Shown: positions 33,827-43,695, numbered from the stretch's first letter. The stretch: 43,973 bases of DNA from Lachnospiraceae bacterium (GCA_023663655.1 JAMPGZ010000009.1:41876-85848), one strand, 5' to 3'. Program-made: numbers and translations. The notes: a model not told the origin generated them from the sequence alone.

Positions 33827-35800
33827 ATGGGAAAAGTAGCAGCGATTTTAGCCGCCTCATTGCTTTCTGTCGGAAATTTATGTGCCGACAATCAGTTTGA
33901 CATATCAGTGAATAAACCTGGAAGTGATATCGCTCCAACGATGTATGGATTGTTCTTCGAGGATATAAATTTCGGTGCTGACGGGGGACTGTATGCCGAG
34001 ATGGTGAAAAACAGATCATTTGAATTTCCCAATCCACTTATGGGGTGGTATTCATTTGGAAAGGTAACAGTAAAAAATGATGGACCGTTTCCGAAAAATC
34101 CCCATTATATCACTCTTGAAAATGCCGGACATCGTGAGAAAGGAACAGGAATTGACAATGAAGGATACTTCGGTGTATCATTCAAAAAAGATTCTTCTTA
34201 CAGGTTCAGTGTTTATGCACGCTCTCCTAAAGGAAAGAAAAGCCGAATCATAGTGGAGCTTGTGGATCCGGCATCGGATGGTGAAACTCAGGTGTGTGCC
34301 CGTACAAAGGTTAGTGTCAATAATTCCGAATGGACAAAATACACTGTCAATCTTTCTCCTGACAAAACTGTGGAAAAAGGGCGTCTTCGTATATTTTTGG
34401 ACTCAAGCAATCCTGTGGATCTGGAACATGTGTCGCTATTCCCGGTTGATACTTACAATGGACATGAAAACGGATTGCGACGCGATCTTGCGGAATTGCT
34501 TGCCGATATAAAGCCCGGAGTGTTTCGCTTCCCGGGCGGATGTATTGTCGAAGGCACTGATCTTGCATCACGTTATCAGTGGAAGAATACTGTTGGACCG
34601 GTCGAAAATCGTCCACTGAACGAGAACCGCTGGCATTATACATTCCACCATAGATATTTCCCCGATTATTATCAAAGTAACGGACTCGGTTTTTATGAGT
34701 ATTTTCTGTTATCGGAAGAAATAGGAGCAGAACCTCTGCCGGTGTTGAATGTTGGTATGGCGTGTCAGTATCAGAATAAATCTCTTGATGCTCATGTCCC
34801 GGTAGATGAACTTGCGCCATACGTTCAGGATGCGATAGATTTGATTGAATTTGCCAATGGTGACACTACTACTGTGTGGGGTGCTTTACGCTCTTCAATG
34901 GGGCATCCTGAGCCATTCGGGCTTGAATATCTCGCCATCGGCAATGAACAGTGGGGACCGGAATATGTGGAGAGGCTTAAGGTTTTCGTTGACACTCTCC
35001 GTAAAGTTCATCCTGAAATTAAAATCGTTGGCTCTTCCGGTCCTGTGCCTGATGGTGACAAGTTTGATTATCTGTGGGATGGTATGAAAAAGCTTAAAGT
35101 GGATCTTGTCGATGAGCATTACTATCGTCCTGAGGATTGGTTTTTAAGCCAAGGTATGAGGTATGACAATTACGATCGTAAGGGACCGAAGGTTTTTGCC
35201 GGGGAGTATGCTTGTCACACTCAAGGGCATAAGCGTAATAATTTTGATGCCGCTCTGTGTGAGGCTGCTTTTATGACTGGGCTTGAACGTAATGCCGACA
35301 TGGTGCGCATGGCTACATACGCACCGTTGTTTGCCCATGTTGATGGATGGCAGTGGCGTCCTGACATGATTTGGTTTGACAATATGCGTTCAGTGCCTAC
35401 AGTAAGCTATTATGTCCAGAAATTGTATGGAAATTATAAAGGCACCCATGTTTTGCCTTTGACAATGGATGGTAAGCCCGTTGCCGGACAGGAGGATCAG
35501 AATGGGTTATTCGCATCGGCAGCTCTCGATAAATCTACGGGTGATATTATAATAAAGGTGGCAAATACGTCAGCCCAATCTCAGGATATAAAGTTTAATA
35601 TCAAAGGTCTTAAAAAAGGCAGGAAGCTGACATCGATACGTAAAATATCTCTTCACTCCGATGACTCCCGACTTGATAATACGCTTGATAATCCCGAGGC
35701 GGTAATACCCGTTGAATCTACTGAGAATATAAATGGTAACTATTTCAGCAGTGATGTGCCGGCAAAAACATTTCAAGTGATTGTCGTATCGGGTGAATAG
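33827..35800 (+). CDS. GH51 family alpha-L-arabinofuranosidase, secreted
   Basis: The 657-residue enzyme has a signal peptide (cleavage near NLCAD), an N-terminal carbohydrate-binding/beta-sandwich part with MYGLFFEDINFGADGGLYAEM, and a GH51 barrel. The acid/base Glu374 stands in AIGNEQWGPEY and the nucleophile Glu460 in FAGEYACHTQ. RFPGGCIVEGTDL is another family landmark. It would cleave terminal alpha-L-arabinofuranose from arabinans, arabinoxylans or arabinogalactans. It lies 54 bases before the GH43 gene, on the same strand, so the two are likely co-expressed, and divergent from the GH35 gene. Confidence 0.9.
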   Translation: MGKVAAILAASLLSVGNLCADNQFDISVNKPGSDIAPTMYGLFFEDINFGADGGLYAEMVKNRSFEFPNPLMGWYSFGKVTVKNDGPFPKNPHYITLENAGHREKGTGIDNEGYFGVSFKKDSSYRFSVYARSPKGKKSRIIVELVDPASDGETQVCARTKVSVNNSEWTKYTVNLSPDKTVEKGRLRIFLDSSNPVDLEHVSLFPVDTYNGHENGLRRDLAELLADIKPGVFRFPGGCIVEGTDLASRYQWKNTVGPVENRPLNENRWHYTFHHRYFPDYYQSNGLGFYEYFLLSEEIGAEPLPVLNVGMACQYQNKSLDAHVPVDELAPYVQDAIDLIEFANGDTTTVWGALRSSMGHPEPFGLEYLAIGNEQWGPEYVERLKVFVDTLRKVHPEIKIVGSSGPVPDGDKFDYLWDGMKKLKVDLVDEHYYRPEDWFLSQGMRYDNYDRKGPKVFAGEYACHTQGHKRNNFDAALCEAAFMTGLERNADMVRMATYAPLFAHVDGWQWRPDMIWFDNMRSVPTVSYYVQKLYGNYKGTHVLPLTMDGKPVAGQEDQNGLFASAALDKSTGDIIIKVANTSAQSQDIKFNIKGLKKGRKLTSIRKISLHSDDSRLDNTLDNPEAVIPVESTENINGNYFSSDVPAKTFQVIVVSGE

Positions 35801-35854
35801 TAAGAAGATGATGCATTTACGATTAGTGTAGATTATTGTATAATGATTGATTAT

Positions 35855-37756
35855 ATGAATGTGAGATTTTTGATATTAGCATTGATAACTGTGCTCTCAT
35901 TGCAGCTCTCCGCGACTGAATGCACAGTGCCGAAATATGACGGTTATCTGTTTGTGTATTTCACCGGTGGAGATAAACGTGATGAAGCGATAAGATTCGC
36001 ATTGAGCAAAGATGGATTGAATTTTACCTCACTCAATGATAATGCTCCAGTTGTAGACTCACGTCTTATCAGTGAGACCGGAGGGGTGCGTGATCCACAC
36101 ATCCTGAGAACAGAAGATGGCAAGGTTTTTTATATGGTCATCACCGATATGGTATCGGCAAATGGATGGGACTCCAATCGTGGGCTTATATTGATGAAAT
36201 CAGATGATCTCATCCACTGGTCGTCCTCAGCGATAAATATACAGAAACGCTTCAAAGGGAATAACGATCTGCTAAGGGTATGGGCGCCGCAGACCATATA
36301 TGACAATAATGCCGGAAAATATATGGTGTATTGGTCCATGAAACATGGTGACGGTCCTGATATCATCTATTATGCTTATGCCAACGATGATTTCACCGAT
36401 TTCGTTTCAAAACCGAAGCCATTGTTTATTCCGAAAGATAAAAAAGCATGTATAGACGGCGACATAATATATAAGGATGGATTGTATCATCTTTTTTATA
36501 AGACTGAGGGCAACGGAAATGGCATTAAAAAGGCTACAACTGAAAAATTGACCTCCGGAAAATGGAAAGAATCACCTGATTACAAGCATCTCACTAAAAA
36601 GGATGTGGAAGGTTCCGGTGTGTTCAAATTGAATGATTCGGACAAATACATACTGATGTATGATGTGTATAGGAACGGTGAATATATGTTTACAGAATCA
36701 GAGGACCTTGACACTTTTAAATTGATTGATTCTGATATTTCAATGGATTTCCACCCGCGTCATGGCACAGTGATGTCGGTCACGGCTGAAGAATATGACA
36801 GGCTGCTGAATGCTTTTCCATCTTATCTCAAGGGAGTGAAAAATCCGGTGCTCCCCCAGTTTCATGCCGATCCTGAGATTCTGTATTCCCAAAATACGGG
36901 GAAATATTACATTTATTCCACTACAGATGGATATAAGAATTGGGGAGGCTCATATTTTACCTGCTATTCATCGGATGATTTGAAAGACTGGCATTACGAG
37001 GGCGTGGTCCTTGATGTTGCGACTGATCAGGTGCCGTGGGCTGACGGTAATGCCTGGGCTCCGGCTATTGAAGAAAAAATGATTGGAGGGAAATATAAAT
37101 ATTTTCTGTATTTCAGCGCCAATAATCCCGACAGCGGACGGAAGCAGATAGGGGTGGCTGTGGCTGATAAACCGACAGGTCCGTTCAAGGCTGTTCCGGA
37201 ACCGATAATAACGTCATCGCCTGCCGGACGCGGACAGCAAATAGATGTTGATGTATTTACCGATCCTGTTTCAAATAAGACTTTTATTTATTGGGGAAAC
37301 AGTTATATGGCAGGTGCGGAATTGAATGCCGATATGACCTCTGTGAATCCTGAGACAATCACTTTAATGACGCCTGAGGGTGGCACATTGGATGATTACA
37401 GTTTCCGTGAAGCAGCCTATGTGTTCTATCGTAACGGAATCTATTATTTCCTTTGGTCAGTCGATGATACACGTTCACCCAACTATCATGTGGCTTATGG
37501 CACATCAACATCTCCGCTTGGACCAATCACCGTGGCTGACAGCCCTGTGATATTGGCTCAAAATAAAAGGAAAAAGATTTATGGTACTGCTCATAATTCA
37601 GTGCTTCAATTGCCTGAATCAGACAATTGGATCATAGTTTACCACCGAATAAATCCGGGTTATATTAATGACCTTCCTGGAATACATCGTGAGGTATGTA
37701 TCGATCGCTTGCTGTTCAATGAGGACGGAAGTATAATTCCTGTCACGCCAAACTGA
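35855..37756 (+). CDS. Secreted protein with two GH43 domains (arabinanase/xylosidase type)
   Basis: The 633-residue protein has a signal peptide (LILALITVLSLQLSATEC) and two consecutive five-bladed-propeller GH43 domains, at about residues 20-320 and 325-633. Each keeps the three expected acids. In domain 1 these are GGVRDPHIL, DGDIIYKDG and VEGSGVFK; in domain 2 FHADPEILY, QIDVDVFTD and FREAAYVFY. GH43 enzymes act on alpha-L-arabinofuranosides or beta-xylosides. Together with GH51 and GH35 the target is probably pectic arabinan/arabinogalactan side chains. An ATG 12 bases upstream would add four residues before the signal peptide; the start cannot be decided. Confidence 0.87.
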   Translation: MNVRFLILALITVLSLQLSATECTVPKYDGYLFVYFTGGDKRDEAIRFALSKDGLNFTSLNDNAPVVDSRLISETGGVRDPHILRTEDGKVFYMVITDMVSANGWDSNRGLILMKSDDLIHWSSSAINIQKRFKGNNDLLRVWAPQTIYDNNAGKYMVYWSMKHGDGPDIIYYAYANDDFTDFVSKPKPLFIPKDKKACIDGDIIYKDGLYHLFYKTEGNGNGIKKATTEKLTSGKWKESPDYKHLTKKDVEGSGVFKLNDSDKYILMYDVYRNGEYMFTESEDLDTFKLIDSDISMDFHPRHGTVMSVTAEEYDRLLNAFPSYLKGVKNPVLPQFHADPEILYSQNTGKYYIYSTTDGYKNWGGSYFTCYSSDDLKDWHYEGVVLDVATDQVPWADGNAWAPAIEEKMIGGKYKYFLYFSANNPDSGRKQIGVAVADKPTGPFKAVPEPIITSSPAGRGQQIDVDVFTDPVSNKTFIYWGNSYMAGAELNADMTSVNPETITLMTPEGGTLDDYSFREAAYVFYRNGIYYFLWSVDDTRSPNYHVAYGTSTSPLGPITVADSPVILAQNKRKKIYGTAHNSVLQLPESDNWIIVYHRINPGYINDLPGIHREVCIDRLLFNEDGSIIPVTPN

Positions 37757-37770
37757 TGATAGAATTGAGC

Positions 37771-37809
37771 AAAAAAATGCGAGCACACAGATTAATATCT
37801 GTGTGCTCG
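37771..37809 (-). terminator. Rho-independent terminator of the nqr operon
   Basis: CGAGCACACAGAT (37780-37792) and ATCTGTGTGCTCG (37797-37809) pair perfectly over 13 bp with a 4-base loop. Seven A residues at 37771-37777 make a T-tract on the minus strand, just after the stem. On the plus strand it can also end the GH43 transcript. A second small hairpin (CGGAGGTT/AACCTCCG, 37828-37845) spans the nqrF stop codon. Confidence 0.85.
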
Positions 37810-37835
37810 TGCTGTTTGTAACGGTAGCGGAGGTT

Positions 37836-39140
37836 TTAACCTCCGAAGTTGTCATACATGAGATTTTCTGAAGGCACGCCGAGATCCCACAGCATCTTTT
37901 CTACAGCTTTACTCATGGGACCGGGACCACACATATAATATTCGATATCTTCCGGAGCCGGATGATCTTTCAAGTAAGTTTCGTAAATCACTTGATGAAC
38001 AAATCCTGCGGTGTACTTCACGCCTGCTGCATCGGCTGCCGGATCAGGGCGGTCGAGGGCGAGGTGGAATTTGAAGTTGGGGAAGTCCTTTTCAAGTTGG
38101 AGGAAATCCTGAAGATAGAATACTTCATTGAGAGCACGGGCACCATAGAAGTAGTTCATGATGCGATCGGTGCAGTTGAGTGTGCGTGTCATGTACATTA
38201 TCTGAGCACGGAGAGGAGCCATTCCTGCTCCACCGCCTACCCACATCATTTCAGCTTTTGAGTCGATGATGGGATGGAAATCTCCATAAGGACCGCTCAT
38301 CACTACCTTGTCGCCCGGTTTGAGGGTGAAGATGTAGGATGACGCGATTCCCGGCATCACATCCTGAAATCCCACCTGAGGCTTCGGTTTGAAGGGCGGA
38401 GTAGCTATACGCACTGTGAGCATTATGCGGTCGCCCTCGTCAGGGTAGTTCGCCATTGAGTAAGCTCGTACGGTGGGGGAGGTATTCTTACACTTGAGGG
38501 TGAAAAGTCCGAATTTTTCCCAAGAGGGCAGATACTCATCCCCAATGAGTGATTTGTCGATATCCTTGTCATAATCCATCTCATAGTTGGGGATCTTAAT
38601 CTGGGCGTATGATCCTGGAATGAAGTTCATGTGTTCGCCCGGAGGCAGAGCCACGATGAATTCCTTGATAAACGTAGCCACGTTTTTATTGGAAATCACT
38701 TCGCATTCCCACTCTTTTACATCGAGCACTGAAGCGGGAACTCCGATTGACATATCTTCCTTTACCTTCACCTGGCAACCGAGTCTCCAGTGGTCTTTGA
38801 CTTGTTTGCGAGTGAAATGCACTGTTTCTGTAGGCAGAATATCTCCTCCACCTTCAAATACCTGTACTTTGCACTGTCCGCAACTGCCTTTTCCTCCGCA
38901 AGCTGATGACAGAAATACATTGTTTTCGGAAAGTGTGGAGAGAAGGGTCTTGCCGGAAGTGGCAAACAGATCTTTGTCGTTGTTGATTTTTATGTGTACT
39001 TCGCCGGTGTGTACCAGAAATTTTTTTGCTACAAGCAGTATGATTACGAGCAGCAGAGTTATTGCTAAAAATATAGTGACACCGGAAACGAGTGTCAGCG
39101 TCATTGTATCGGCGAGAGTTATCATTGCTAATCTATCCAT
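37836..39140 (-). CDS. nqrF: Na+-translocating NADH:quinone reductase subunit F
   Basis: The 434-residue subunit takes electrons from NADH. It has one N-terminal transmembrane segment (about residues 16-38), a plant-type [2Fe-2S] ferredoxin domain with cysteines in SSACGGKGSCGQC and GCQVKV, an FAD-binding domain (RAYSMANYPDEG) and an NADH-binding domain (WVGGGAGMAPLRAQI, then YYMCGPGPM). The protein ends YDNFGG, the usual C-terminus. It is the last gene of the nqr operon, 9 bases after nqrE. Confidence 0.96.
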   Translation of the reverse strand: MDRLAMITLADTMTLTLVSGVTIFLAITLLLVIILLVAKKFLVHTGEVHIKINNDKDLFATSGKTLLSTLSENNVFLSSACGGKGSCGQCKVQVFEGGGDILPTETVHFTRKQVKDHWRLGCQVKVKEDMSIGVPASVLDVKEWECEVISNKNVATFIKEFIVALPPGEHMNFIPGSYAQIKIPNYEMDYDKDIDKSLIGDEYLPSWEKFGLFTLKCKNTSPTVRAYSMANYPDEGDRIMLTVRIATPPFKPKPQVGFQDVMPGIASSYIFTLKPGDKVVMSGPYGDFHPIIDSKAEMMWVGGGAGMAPLRAQIMYMTRTLNCTDRIMNYFYGARALNEVFYLQDFLQLEKDFPNFKFHLALDRPDPAADAAGVKYTAGFVHQVIYETYLKDHPAPEDIEYYMCGPGPMSKAVEKMLWDLGVPSENLMYDNFGG

Positions 39141-39149
39141 AAATCGATA

Positions 39150-39767
39150 TTATAGTTTGATGCCGAGGAAGCTCATGAAAGCTATTCCCATCAGCCCGGT
39201 GATTATAAATGTTATTCCCACACCTCGCAATGGTTTCGGGATATTGCTATATTCTTGCAGACGCTCTCTGATAGCCGCCACGGCAACAATAGCTATAAGC
39301 CATCCGATACCCCAACCGGCACCTGCACAACACGCAGTCCACACATTAGGGAAATCTCTTTGTTGCATGAACAGAGATCCGCCGAGTATGGCACAGTTTA
39401 CTGCGATAAGCGGCAAGAAGATACCTAACGAAGAGTAGAGTGCTGGACTGAACTTCTCCACAGCCATTTCTACAAGCTGAGTAAGAGAGGCGATTACCGC
39501 GATGAACATGATCAGCGACAGGAAGCTTAGATCCACATCGGCATATTCCGGTCCGAGCCATGATAGAGCTCCGGCACGCAGCACGTAGGTTTCGAGAAGA
39601 TAGTTTATAGGCAACGATATCACGAGCATGAAAGTAACTGCGGCACCGAGCCCGAGAGCCGTTTTCACATTCTTGGAGACGGCAAGGAATGAGCACATAC
39701 CCAAGAAGTAGGCGAAAATCATATTGTCGATGAATATCGACCGTATGAAGATATTGAAATTTTCCAT
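39150..39767 (-). CDS. nqrE: Na+-translocating NADH:quinone reductase subunit E
   Basis: The 205-residue integral membrane subunit has about six transmembrane segments and the family patterns IFAYFLGMCSFLAVSKNVKTALGLG and LGIFLPLIAVNCAILGGSLF, with one conserved Cys in each half; these bind an Fe centre between NqrD and NqrE. It is homologous to NqrD. Length is normal. It is preceded by nqrD at 9 bases and followed by nqrF. Confidence 0.96.
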   Translation of the reverse strand: MENFNIFIRSIFIDNMIFAYFLGMCSFLAVSKNVKTALGLGAAVTFMLVISLPINYLLETYVLRAGALSWLGPEYADVDLSFLSLIMFIAVIASLTQLVEMAVEKFSPALYSSLGIFLPLIAVNCAILGGSLFMQQRDFPNVWTACCAGAGWGIGWLIAIVAVAAIRERLQEYSNIPKPLRGVGITFIITGLMGIAFMSFLGIKL

Positions 39768-39776
39768 AACTGGTGA

Positions 39777-40400
39777 TTATTCTTGAAGATCTTTGTTATA
39801 TGAACGATGCACCCAGATGATGCAAGCCACTACTATAAGAGCCATGGGAGGAAGGATCATAAGTCCGTTGTTGGCATATCCGTGATCGTACCAGCATTGA
39901 GGAATCACCTGATAACCCCACAGGGTTCCGCTTCCAAGAAGTTCGCGGAAGAATGCCACAATAATAAGGATTATGGCATATCCGACACCATTTCCAATTC
40001 CATCAAGGAATGAAGGCCAAGGCTTGTTGCTCATGGCGAATGCTTCAAGGCGACCCATGAGGATACAGTTGGTGACGATCAGTCCGATGAATACCGACAA
40101 TTGCTTGCTGACATCATATTGATATGCCATCAGGAGCTGGTTGACAATTACCACAAGCCCGGCGACAACTACAAGCTGCACAATGATTCGGATGTTGGTT
40201 GGAATCGTATTTCTTAGCAACGATATGATCACATTGGCGAATGCGAGCACGGCGATTACCGATATACCCATCACAAATGCCGGTTCAAGCTTAGCTGTGA
40301 CTGCAAGGCATGAACAGATGCCGAGAATTTGTACAATGACCGGATTGTCTTTCGAGAGCGGATTAAGCAATGCGCTCAGGTTTTTATTATCTGTAGCCAT
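39777..40400 (-). CDS. nqrD: Na+-translocating NADH:quinone reductase subunit D
   Basis: The 207-residue membrane subunit has about six helices and the half-repeat patterns NPVIVQILGICSCLAVTAKLEPAF and FIGLIVTNCILMGRLEAFAM, each with a Cys used for the intramembrane Fe site. The GNGVGYAIILIIVAFFRELLGSG segment is typical. It pairs with NqrE. The gene lies 6 bases after nqrC. Confidence 0.96.
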   Translation of the reverse strand: MATDNKNLSALLNPLSKDNPVIVQILGICSCLAVTAKLEPAFVMGISVIAVLAFANVIISLLRNTIPTNIRIIVQLVVVAGLVVIVNQLLMAYQYDVSKQLSVFIGLIVTNCILMGRLEAFAMSNKPWPSFLDGIGNGVGYAIILIIVAFFRELLGSGTLWGYQVIPQCWYDHGYANNGLMILPPMALIVVACIIWVHRSYNKDLQE

Positions 40401-40406
40401 AGGTCA

Positions 40407-41117
40407 TTAGTGTTTTTGAGTGTTAAGGCTCTCAAGGAACGCTTTGTAGCCCTCAAGTCCGTTTTCAATCATTTTAGATACCCCGTTGGATGTGATGGTT
40501 CCGCCGGAAATAGCGTGAACATAATCTTCTCCGTTAAGAGGAGCCTGTCCGGCTTTTAATACAGCTATAGGAAGATATTTGTCATCCTTTATTAGGTGCA
40601 GTCCATTGAATTGGTCGGCGAAAGCCGGCTTCTCAATCTCAGCTCCAAGTCCGGGAGTCTCTCCCTGATGTGCAAAATAAGCACCGTAGACAGTTGATCC
40701 GTCGTTGTCGAATGCGAGGTATCCCCATATCGGACCCCATAATCCGGCTCCATACACAGGAACGATGTATTTCACATCTCCGGGAGCGATTGTGCATTCG
40801 TAAACCGGCATCTTGCGGTCAGCCACCGGCATTTTGCTTTCTGATGCTGTGTTCACGGCAAAGGCATTGCCTTCGATGCGTTCTCCTGCCGCATTTACAA
40901 GGAATTGGGCGGTGATGTACTTGTTGAAGTCTGATTTTATTTCTGACTTTTCCGGAACGATGTGGACTGATGCAAGGATTTGCTTCATCTTGTCGGCATC
41001 GGCATTGTCTGTTTGAAGTGGCTTCAATGACATTGCGGTAAACGCGAGCGCCGCTCCGACAACCACGACCAGGATTATTATATAAATAATCGTGTAAGTA
41101 TTGCTTTGCTTGTTCAT
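40407..41117 (-). CDS. nqrC: Na+-translocating NADH:quinone reductase subunit C
   Basis: The 236-residue subunit has one N-terminal membrane helix and a periplasmic FMN-binding domain. The covalent flavin site is expected at Thr207 in ISGGTITSNGV; the common motif is SGAT, so one Ala is replaced by Gly here. The attachment requires the flavin transferase ApbE, which is not in this window. GLGAEIEKPAFADQF is a second landmark. The gene lies 2 bases after nqrB. Confidence 0.95.
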   Translation of the reverse strand: MNKQSNTYTIIYIIILVVVVGAALAFTAMSLKPLQTDNADADKMKQILASVHIVPEKSEIKSDFNKYITAQFLVNAAGERIEGNAFAVNTASESKMPVADRKMPVYECTIAPGDVKYIVPVYGAGLWGPIWGYLAFDNDGSTVYGAYFAHQGETPGLGAEIEKPAFADQFNGLHLIKDDKYLPIAVLKAGQAPLNGEDYVHAISGGTITSNGVSKMIENGLEGYKAFLESLNTQKH

Positions 41118-41119
41118 GT

Positions 41120-42331
41120 TTATTCGGCTTTAGCGTTTAAACGGCGCAGACGGCGACGTATATTGTTCTGAACAACGGTGTAATCGATCAGCGGAGCGAA
41201 TGAGTTCATTAGTAGTACCGCAAGCATGGCTCCTTCGGGATAACCGTTATTGTAGGTGCGGATGAGAATTGCGATAACTCCGATGAGGAATCCGTAGATG
41301 TATTTTCCGGGATTGGTGCGTGATGCGGTGACCGGATCGGTTGCCATATACACTGCGGCAAACGCGAATCCTCCCAAACAAAGTTGTTCAAACGGAGTGA
41401 GCATTGATACCGGATAGGTGGGAGTTGCCAAAGCGTGGGCGATAGATGCCATCACGAATCCGCCAATGAAAACCGACAGCATGATGCGCCAGCTTGCTAT
41501 GCCTGTGGCAAGAAGGATCAGGGCACCGATGAGGATGCATAGTGTGGATGTTTCTCCCACACATCCGGGGATAAGTCCTAAGAACATATCCCAAAGAGAG
41601 ATTGCATTGCCGGCTACATCGGTGATATTTATGGTGTCACCGATATTGGTGGCAACCTGTCCTAATGGTGTTGCTCCGGAAAAACCGTCGACCAATGTTC
41701 CCTCGCCAAGTCCGCATATAGAATGCGTGGGAACAAAGGCTGAGTCTCCACTCATTTTGGAGGGGTAGCCAAAGAATAGAATGGCACGTGTGACGAGGGC
41801 GACATTGAAAATGTTGTAGCCGGTGCCACCGAACACTTCTTTAACAAACACTACAGAGATAGCTGTGGCTACAGCAAGCATCCACAATGGGATGTCAATG
41901 GGGCAGATGAGCGGAATAAGGATACCCGAAACAAGGAATCCTTCCTGAATCTCTTCTTTTCTCCATTGAGCTACCATGAATTCAATCCCGAGCCCTACTG
42001 CATAAGATACGATGAGTCGTGGCAAGAGTGCGAGAAAACCGTAGGTGAGAAGTTGCCAGAATGGGAACTGCGTGGCTCCTATTGCGAGCCAGTGCTGGTA
42101 ACCGGCGTTGTACATGCCGAATAGAAGGCATGGTATCAACGCGAGTACCACTATGATCATGACGCGTTTTGAGTCAAGGCTGTCATGTATGTTCACGCCC
42201 GATGTCGATGTGGTTGTCGGGGTAAACAGAAACGTCTCAAACCCATCAAACACCGACTGGAAAGCATGAAGCTTTCCTCCGGGCTCGAAATTAGGTTTGA
42301 TACGGTCAAGATATTTTCTTAATGCGTTCAC
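41120..42331 (-). CDS. nqrB: Na+-translocating NADH:quinone reductase subunit B
   Basis: The 403-residue membrane subunit has about ten helices and forms the Na+ path. Covalent FMN is expected on Thr221 in GFSGATPLG. The N-terminal part KLHAFQSVFDGFETFLF and the region CGLGEGTLVDG are family landmarks. It starts 17 bases after nqrA ends and is followed directly by nqrC. Confidence 0.96.
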   Translation of the reverse strand: MNALRKYLDRIKPNFEPGGKLHAFQSVFDGFETFLFTPTTTSTSGVNIHDSLDSKRVMIIVVLALIPCLLFGMYNAGYQHWLAIGATQFPFWQLLTYGFLALLPRLIVSYAVGLGIEFMVAQWRKEEIQEGFLVSGILIPLICPIDIPLWMLAVATAISVVFVKEVFGGTGYNIFNVALVTRAILFFGYPSKMSGDSAFVPTHSICGLGEGTLVDGFSGATPLGQVATNIGDTINITDVAGNAISLWDMFLGLIPGCVGETSTLCILIGALILLATGIASWRIMLSVFIGGFVMASIAHALATPTYPVSMLTPFEQLCLGGFAFAAVYMATDPVTASRTNPGKYIYGFLIGVIAILIRTYNNGYPEGAMLAVLLMNSFAPLIDYTVVQNNIRRRLRRLNAKAE

Positions 42332-42348
42332 TTTATTGGTGTATTTTA

Positions 42349-43695
42349 TCAGTTAAGTTCTTTGCGCATATATTCAAGCCCGTCGTAAACTATCTTTTGC
42401 AGTTCGAGTTTTGACGGATCCACATATTCGCAGAGAGCGAAATCTTCAGGAGCGACTTCATAGATGCCGAGCTGCTCCATCTTGTCAATATCTTTAGCAA
42501 GAATTGCCTTGATCAAGAATTCCGGCAGTATGTCCATAGGGAGCATCTTTTCATATACGCCAGACATGATCATGGCTCTGCGGCCACCGAGAATTCGGGC
42601 ATCGGGACAAAACAGCTTTTTGGTGAAGTGTCCCGGGAAGGAACGGCTTACACTCATCTTTTGCGGTGATAGTGACGCCCATCCCATAAACTCGGCATAG
42701 TCATCGCCTTCGGCGATGACGGTCACCTGATTGTATGGAAAACGGAGATAACCTTCAAAGCTTGTCGGGTGTCCTGTCAGCACATTGCCTGAAATGATAC
42801 GGTGGTGGATAATGTCGTCGTTTATTTCTCCTTTGGTGAGTGTTGACATATCGCATCCCACAACAGTCGACACATAGTGTGGTTCTGTTACTTCACAACC
42901 GGTCAAGGCAACTGTGGTAGTCATGTCGAGAATATTGTTCTTGACGAGTTTGCCGATGCGAAGTAGAGTGAGAGCATCGAGTGTCCACACTATGTCGCCC
43001 TTGTTTACGGGTTTCACGTTGCAAATCTGGACACTTGGATTACCCGCAGGATGCGGACCTTCGAAAATAACAGTTTCTGTTCCCTCAATTTCTGTCAAAC
43101 AGCTTCCTCCGCGGATGCCGATATAAATTTTACCTGATGTGAGCATGTTCAGCAGTTTTACTGCCGCGTCAAGTTCTTCTTTGTACCCCTTTAGAAGCAT
43201 TTCATAGTCAGGAGCCAACGGTGCGGAATCAAATCCGGTGACGAAGATGTCGCGAGGCGTTACGCCCGGTTCAGGAATCACATTGTAGGGACGCTGCCTT
43301 AACCAAGCCCACAATCCGGAATCAAGCAGGAGTTGCTGTGCTTTTGTAGGATCAGAAACTTTTTCAACCTCAAACTTTGCCGATGCGGAGAACTCTTTTT
43401 CGGGAGCCACGACAATGCGTTCAAGTTTTCGGCGTTCACCACGGACAACAGCGGAAACGGTTCCGTTTACAGGAGATACAACCTTGATGTCAGGGAATTT
43501 TTTGTCGTGAAACAACGGGTCGCCAATTTTTACCTTGTCGCCCTCTTTGACATCAACCTTGGGTGTGATACCTGTGTAGTCATCCGGGATTAAGGCGATG
43601 GATTCAGGAATGATAAATTTCTGAGGGAGTATTGCCGGAGCCTCGCCTCTGATTCTGATATCCAAGCCTTTTTTCAATCGGACATTTTTTACCAT
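42349..43695 (-). CDS. nqrA: Na+-translocating NADH:quinone reductase subunit A
   Basis: The 448-residue peripheral subunit opens with VRLKKGLDIRIRGEAP and contains the Rnf/Nqr-type barrel-sandwich part (VNGTVSAVVRGERRKLERIVV) and the central IYIGIRGGSCLTEIEGTETVIFEGPHPAGNP. It contributes to quinone reduction on the cytoplasmic side. It is the first gene of the nqr operon, and its start is set by the family N-terminus and a -7 element 31 bases upstream. Confidence 0.95.
   Translation of the reverse strand: MVKNVRLKKGLDIRIRGEAPAILPQKFIIPESIALIPDDYTGITPKVDVKEGDKVKIGDPLFHDKKFPDIKVVSPVNGTVSAVVRGERRKLERIVVAPEKEFSASAKFEVEKVSDPTKAQQLLLDSGLWAWLRQRPYNVIPEPGVTPRDIFVTGFDSAPLAPDYEMLLKGYKEELDAAVKLLNMLTSGKIYIGIRGGSCLTEIEGTETVIFEGPHPAGNPSVQICNVKPVNKGDIVWTLDALTLLRIGKLVKNNILDMTTTVALTGCEVTEPHYVSTVVGCDMSTLTKGEINDDIIHHRIISGNVLTGHPTSFEGYLRFPYNQVTVIAEGDDYAEFMGWASLSPQKMSVSRSFPGHFTKKLFCPDARILGGRRAMIMSGVYEKMLPMDILPEFLIKAILAKDIDKMEQLGIYEVAPEDFALCEYVDPSKLELQKIVYDGLEYMRKELN

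Noticed and set aside
37828-37845. Small hairpin spanning the nqrF stop as a separate terminator
   Set aside because: The stem is only 8 bp and lacks a T-tract; the 13-bp hairpin with a T-tract just downstream is the better terminator.
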